A DNA stretch of 64,000 nt from Marinobacter sp. GTDB taxonomy: Bacteria; Pseudomonadota; Gammaproteobacteria; Pseudomonadales; Oleiphilaceae. Both the position numbers and the translations under genes were made by a program. Location: NCBI GenBank assembly GCA_018402255.1, contig JAGYIS010000004.1, positions 1 to 64,000 on the forward strand, read 5' to 3'. Of this stretch, positions 59,563-64,000 are shown in pieces; position 1 is the stretch's first letter, and each line of letters opens with the position of its first letter. The notes beneath the pieces were generated by a model that made no database searches, had not been told where the DNA came from, and worked only from the letters and a program-made list of their open reading frames with translations.

Positions 59563-59606
59563 TACCTGCTGTTACGTTTGTTAACAACAGGTAAGGGGAT
59601 GGCGTC

Positions 59607-59819
59607 ATGGCTAGAGATATCAAGCTCGGATGGGATGTAGAAGCGCTCAATAAAGCCTATCGTCAGGGGTACATGGCAGGCACCATGGGCATGGAGAAAA
59701 CCCGCTGTCCTTATCGGGGGGATGTCATCATCGCCGCCTGGGAGGCTGGCTGGGACGACGCCGGGCAGGTCGTTCGTGAACAGCAGAAAACTGACGACCT
59801 GTTTTCCCGCATTGCCTGA
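59607..59819 (+). CDS. rmf: Ribosome modulation factor
   Basis: KLGWDVEALNKAYRQGYMAGTMGMEKTRCPY...AWEAGWDDA. Confidence 0.85.
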   Translation: MARDIKLGWDVEALNKAYRQGYMAGTMGMEKTRCPYRGDVIIAAWEAGWDDAGQVVREQQKTDDLFSRIA

Positions 59820-59832
59820 GTTCTTCCCGGGT

Positions 59833-60276
59833 CTACCGCTGTACCACGAACTCCGTAAATAACACGCCGGCGATGTGCTCTCCGGTTTGCTGTTCTTCCA
59901 GCACGGCATTGATTCTTGCTGCGGCCTCTTCTCTTAGTGCTTGCTGCCCCTGTTGGCTGGTCAGCAGGTCCACATCAATTTGTTCGCCAAACAGCATGAC
60001 CAGTTCGTGCCGCAGTCTGGGCATGTGGGCCTCAAGTACCGGTCTTGTGGACTCCCGGTCTGCGCGAAGCGTTACCGACGCTTTCAGATAGATCACTTTG
60101 GTGCCGGGCTCGCCGACATGGGTTACAAAGGCAGGTTCCATCTCGATGTAATCGGTGATGCCGCGCGCTTCGGGATCTTCCTCTGCCAGTACGGGCCCGG
60201 CCATCAGGGCGTACAGGGCGATTAACAGCACGGACAAGGTATTTCGTTGAAAGGTCATAGGCGCTATGTTCTTCAT
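59833..60276 (-). CDS. FliL-like (flagellar basal-body associated) protein
   Basis: C-terminal LFGEQIDVDLLTSQQGQQALREEAAARINAVLEEQQTGEHIAGVLFTEFVVQR. Confidence 0.75.
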   Translation of the reverse strand: MKNIAPMTFQRNTLSVLLIALYALMAGPVLAEEDPEARGITDYIEMEPAFVTHVGEPGTKVIYLKASVTLRADRESTRPVLEAHMPRLRHELVMLFGEQIDVDLLTSQQGQQALREEAAARINAVLEEQQTGEHIAGVLFTEFVVQR

Positions 60277-60325
60277 GGGTTAGGATTGGCGTCAACAGCT
60301 TACATGATGATTCCGGGGTGTTGAT

Positions 60326-60832
60326 TTGACAAGCAGATGGGTGTTCGGTGTTGTATTTTTGGTGTGCGCCGCCTTGTTGGCCGTGGCGTTCTACATGGAA
60401 CATGTGATGGGCCTGGAGCCGTGCCCGCTTTGCTGGTTGCAGCGTTTCGGTTTCATGGGCGCGGGCCTGGTCGGCCTGCTTGGCTTTCTGCACGGTCCGC
60501 AGGGCTTCGGTAACCGAATTTACGGTTTCTTGCTTGTGGTCACGGCCGGAGCCGGTCTTGGTGTTGCAGGACGACAGCTTTGGTTGCAGAACCTACCGGC
60601 CGATCAGGTGCCGGCCTGTGGCCCGTCGGTGGATTATTTGCTGGATGTGCTGCCCTGGGTTGAGGTTTTACAAACAGCCTTGAAGGGCACAGGGGATTGC
60701 GCAGAGGTGATGTGGCGTTTTCTGGGTCTGAGTATTCCCGGCTGGACCGCGGTGTTCTTTGTGCTGGTGATCGTGGTTGGCCTGGTCATGATGTTTCGTC
60801 GGTACAAGCCGAAAAACTGGTTGCAGGGCTGA
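60326..60832 (+). CDS. dsbB: Disulfide bond formation protein DsbB
   Basis: YMEHVMGLEPCPLCWLQRFGFM. Confidence 0.92.
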   Translation: MTSRWVFGVVFLVCAALLAVAFYMEHVMGLEPCPLCWLQRFGFMGAGLVGLLGFLHGPQGFGNRIYGFLLVVTAGAGLGVAGRQLWLQNLPADQVPACGPSVDYLLDVLPWVEVLQTALKGTGDCAEVMWRFLGLSIPGWTAVFFVLVIVVGLVMMFRRYKPKNWLQG

Positions 60833-60937
60833 AACGGTTGCGGGTTGCTATCGCCTTGGGGTAACTTGATCTGGTCATGACAATATTCAGATGCGTGGCC
60901 ACTTACCGGGCGGACTGACTGAGGGGAGATCAACGCC

Positions 60938-61417
60938 ATGTTGGACAATTGCAGGAACGCCAGGGAGCGTTGGGGTGGCGTCAGCGAGCTGATTGACCGC
61001 TGGTTGAAGGAACGTCAGGAGCTGTTGGTTCGCTACTGCGAATTATCGGGTGAAAACGATTTCTCGCAAACAGAAGCGCTCAGGGAAAAGTGTGTTCGCC
61101 TTTGTGAAGTGTTGGTGGATTATGTATCGGCCGGGCACTTTGAAGTCTATGAGCAGCTTATTCAGGAAGCACGGGAGTTTAATGATGGTGGCCTGGAGTT
61201 GGCCGCCAAGGTCTATCCCCGCATTGAAGAGACGACCGAAGTGGCACTCAACTTCAATGATCGTCTGGACGGTCGCATCCTGAGCGAAGAAGAGCTCAAA
61301 GATCTGTTCGGCGAGCTGTCCAGGCTTGGTGAGGTTCTGGAAAGCCGGTTTGAAATGGAAGATTTTCTGATCGAGCACTTGCACAACGCCCACGCGGAAA
61401 AAATGGCCTCCGCCTGA
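60938..61417 (+). CDS. Rsd/AlgQ anti-RNA polymerase sigma70 factor
   Basis: MLDNCRNARERWGGVSELIDRWLKERQELLVRYCEL. Confidence 0.92.
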   Translation: MLDNCRNARERWGGVSELIDRWLKERQELLVRYCELSGENDFSQTEALREKCVRLCEVLVDYVSAGHFEVYEQLIQEAREFNDGGLELAAKVYPRIEETTEVALNFNDRLDGRILSEEELKDLFGELSRLGEVLESRFEMEDFLIEHLHNAHAEKMASA

Positions 61418-61444
61418 TCCGTTAAGTTCCTGGTTGTCCCGCAT

Positions 61445-61483
61445 AAAAAAAACCGACCTGATTACTCAGGTCGGTTTTTTTGT
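61445..61483. terminator. Bidirectional Rho-independent terminator
   Basis: aaaaaaaaccgacctg-attact-caggtcggttttttt. Confidence 0.92.
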
Positions 61484-61496
61484 TTGGCCCAGACGC

Positions 61497-62210
61497 TTAT
61501 TCGCTGTCTGGATTGACTGCCAGCAGTTCCACATCGAAAACCAGGGTTTCGTTGGGGCCGATGGCCTGGTTGCCGCCGGGGCCATAGGCCAGATCTGACG
61601 GGATGTAGAGCTTGTAGCGAGCGCCTTCATTCATCAGCTGCAGGCCTTCGGTCCAGCCAGGGATTACCTGGTTCAGGCCAAACGTTACCGGCTGGCCGCG
61701 CTCACGGGAGCTGTCAAACACTTCACCATTGATCAGTTCTCCGGTGTAGTGCACCTGCACGCGGTCTTGAGCGGTCGGGTTGGCGCCTTCGCCTTCTTCG
61801 ATTACCTCATACTGAAGGCCGGATTCAGTGGTTTCGACCCCCTCCCGTTCAGCGTTCTCTGCCAGGAACGCTTCGCCGGCTTCCTGATTCTGACTGGCCA
61901 GGCCCTCTTGCTGCTGCTCCTGTTCTGCCTGAAGCTCCTGCTGATAGGCCATCAGGGCTTCCTGAACTTCTTCGCGGGTCAGGCGCTTGCCTTGGTCATC
62001 GCCGGCGTGGCCATGCTGAATGCCCTGCAGGAACTGATCCATTTGCAGATCCGGCAGATCGTTGCCCATGCGCTCACCCAGTACCAGGCCCATGCCGTAG
62101 CTGACTCTCTCAGACGTGGTGTCGAGTGCCGGATCGTTGGCGGGTTCCTGAGCGGTGGAGCAGCCGGCAATGAGGCCGGTTATGGCAACGGCTAACAGCG
62201 TTTTCTTCAT
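61497..62210 (-). CDS. FKBP-type peptidyl-prolyl isomerase lipoprotein
   Basis: Lipobox LIAGCST; VQVHYTGELINGEVFDSSRERGQPVTFGLNQVIPGWTEGLQLM. Confidence 0.93.
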   Translation of the reverse strand: MKKTLLAVAITGLIAGCSTAQEPANDPALDTTSERVSYGMGLVLGERMGNDLPDLQMDQFLQGIQHGHAGDDQGKRLTREEVQEALMAYQQELQAEQEQQQEGLASQNQEAGEAFLAENAEREGVETTESGLQYEVIEEGEGANPTAQDRVQVHYTGELINGEVFDSSRERGQPVTFGLNQVIPGWTEGLQLMNEGARYKLYIPSDLAYGPGGNQAIGPNETLVFDVELLAVNPDSE

Positions 62211-62333
62211 GTTTTCATCCTTCGCACGTGTAACAGAGCCGTACGGCTCCTATGGATTAGGCAAAAATGGAAAGGTAACGGGTTCAGCGGCAGGATGCCA
62301 CTGAAACTGTGGTAAGACTGTGATCGCGTTGGC

Positions 62334-62723
62334 TCAGGTACCGTTATCGCCGGGCGATGGGCTTAAAGAGAACGGCGCACGATAGGGCGACTGCCAGTCA
62401 TTATCGGAGTCCGCGCGGCGTTCGTTGCGCAGATTCTTGCCCGGGCGCTCTATCGCCAGGGCGTTCCATGGCCCCTGTGCCGGGGGCTGGTCGGCGTAAT
62501 GCCAGTTGCCTTCGGTGTCTTGCCACTTGAACACGATTTCCGGCCCTTCGGTCGGGATAGGTGCCGGCAGCAAACCTTCAAACGGCGGTATTTCAGTGGG
62601 TTTTTCCACTTTCTCAATCGCCGGCTCAGAGACGGCGGTGGGGTCGCCCAGGCCAAAGAAGATCAACAGCACCAGCAGGCCAAGGGCAGGGAAGGCGAGG
62701 CGGATCAGCCATTTCATCATCAT
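62334..62723 (-). CDS. DUF4124-type protein
   Basis: FKWQDTEGNWHYADQPP. Confidence 0.75.
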   Translation of the reverse strand: MMMKWLIRLAFPALGLLVLLIFFGLGDPTAVSEPAIEKVEKPTEIPPFEGLLPAPIPTEGPEIVFKWQDTEGNWHYADQPPAQGPWNALAIERPGKNLRNERRADSDNDWQSPYRAPFSLSPSPGDNGT

Positions 62724-63256
62724 GGCATAGGCTCACTGTCAGTGGCTGTGGCCAACAGGATGGCAAGCGTTTTCAGTGATGCGGTGGTCTCGGCCTCAGA
62801 GTTCCGAAGCGGCGCTGCAGCGAGTAGGTTCTGCAGAATGGCGGTGTTGCGATCAAGCATGGTGCCAGTCCCCGGGTTACTGGAGTTCAGGTGTTGCCAA
62901 GCCAAAGCCAGTTCGCTCTTCTCGGCCTGTAATTCCGCTTTTGCCAGCGCTTCCCGAAGCTCACGACAAGCATTATGATTCCGGGGAATGGATTTGCGTG
63001 CCGAACGAATGCTGCCGGTTACACGGGCGCGCCACTCTGTTACCTTAGCGCCCTCAACGCCAGTGAACGTATGTCCATTCGCGCCTAGCCAACCGGCACA
63101 CAGTATGCGGGTTACGCTCCAGCCTTGTGCCTGCAGGTCCAGACAGATCTCGGCCAGCTCGGGTTTTCGCCAGCAGGCCAGAGCATAACGCCACAAAGGA
63201 TTGTCTGGTTCCATGGTTGCCGGCAGAGCCAACGGTTCTGTCTGCGGAACGGTCAT
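62720..63256 (-). CDS. TIGR02444-family protein
   Basis: LWRYALACWRKPELAEICLDLQAQGWSVTRILCAGWLGANG. Confidence 0.75.
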   Translation of the reverse strand: MTVPQTEPLALPATMEPDNPLWRYALACWRKPELAEICLDLQAQGWSVTRILCAGWLGANGHTFTGVEGAKVTEWRARVTGSIRSARKSIPRNHNACRELREALAKAELQAEKSELALAWQHLNSSNPGTGTMLDRNTAILQNLLAAAPLRNSEAETTASLKTLAILLATATDSEPMP

Positions 63257-63300
63257 GGTGGGGCGCTTCCCTGGCTGAAATCCATGGATAAAGTACGTCT

Positions 63301-64000
63301 ATGTTAACGATAACCGATCTCAGTTTACAACGAGGCGGCGTCTGGTTACTAGAGAACGTCAGTCTCACGGTTCAACCCGGCCAGCGAGTGGCGATTGTCG
63401 GGGCCAATGGTGCCGGTAAATCCAGCCTGTTTCAGCTCTTGTTGGGCCAGCTTGCGCCGGAACAGGGCGCGGTGTCTTTGCCCGGCGGTTGCCGGATTGC
63501 ACATATGGCACAGGAAGTAGCCGCCAGTTCCCGTTCGGCCCGGGATTTTGTACTGGATGGTGATTTCGAGCTCCGGCGTATGGAGCGTGAACTCGCAGAC
63601 GCCGAAGCCCGCAGTGATGACCATGCCATTGCCAGGCTGCACGGTGAACTGGATATCCATGAGGCCTGGTCGGCGTCCCGGCGGGCGGAAGCCTTGCTGC
63701 GAGGGCTCGGGTTTGTCGACAGCGATGCCGAGCGGCCGGTGTCAGCGTTCTCCGGGGGCTGGCGTATTCGCCTGAATCTTGCCCAGGCCCTGATGCGCCC
63801 GTCAGATCTTTTGCTGCTGGATGAGCCCACCAACCACCTGGATCTCGATGCCTGTCTGTGGCTGGAAAACTGGCTGCGCAAATACCCGGGTACTTTGCTG
63901 TTTATCTCTCACGATCGCGATTTCATGGATCGGGTGGCGACCCATCTGGTGCACTTTGATCAGAAGAAACTGGCACTCTATACCGGTAACTACTCCGCCT
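63301..64000 (+). CDS. ABC-F family ATP-binding protein (YheS-like), truncated by window end
   Basis: MLTITDLSLQRGGVWLLENVSLTVQPGQRVAIVGANGAGKSSLFQLL...LLLDEPTNHLDLDACLWLENWL...ISHDRDFMDRV. Confidence 0.9.
   Translation, partial: MLTITDLSLQRGGVWLLENVSLTVQPGQRVAIVGANGAGKSSLFQLLLGQLAPEQGAVSLPGGCRIAHMAQEVAASSRSARDFVLDGDFELRRMERELADAEARSDDHAIARLHGELDIHEAWSASRRAEALLRGLGFVDSDAERPVSAFSGGWRIRLNLAQALMRPSDLLLLDEPTNHLDLDACLWLENWLRKYPGTLLFISHDRDFMDRVATHLVHFDQKKLALYTGNYSA

Overview
64 kb window of a gammaproteobacterial chromosome; gene content and order look Marinobacter-like, which is inference only. Left part (1-23.6 kb): LpxR-like lipid A deacylase, CYP153-type P450 plus 2Fe-2S ferredoxin with a divergent AraC regulator, an OYE-family reductase, then a roughly 17 kb formate dehydrogenase supercluster (fdh structural genes, TAT small protein, TorD-like chaperone, DUF3305/DUF3306, Fe-S protein, Mrp ATPase, moeA, mobB, mobA, fdhD, tupABC-like tungstate transporter, HTH/PBP regulator). 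Middle part (23.6-45.3 kb) is accessory. A GAF/PAS-GGDEF-EAL gene, a stretch of gene debris (GMC oxidoreductase, possible LysR, MipA/OmpV fragments), a PLD-family lipoprotein and a serine hydrolase lie before a 15.2 kb integrative island. The island is bounded by a perfect 49-bp direct repeat of the 3' part of tRNA-Arg(CCG) (30061-30109 and 45199-45247). It carries a tyrosine integrase, a DUF6387-like protein, small regulators, and a six-gene minus-strand operon: SNF2-type helicase, DUF4391, orphan small protein, Mod methyltransferase, RhuM-like protein, Res helicase/nuclease. This operon is the best candidate for an under-described phage-defence system. Right part (45.3-64 kb) is core: yaeQ, lrgAB-like genes, bfd/bfr, phosphomannomutase, pldA, cytochrome c5, rep, a GGDEF/ECL protein, tex, gshA, rmf, dsbB, rsd, FKBP PPIase and an ABC-F protein (truncated by the window). 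Seven single-base indels interrupt otherwise good genes between 37.7 and 59 kb, including core rep, tex, gshA and pldA, so this stretch probably contains assembly errors and its pseudogene calls need care.
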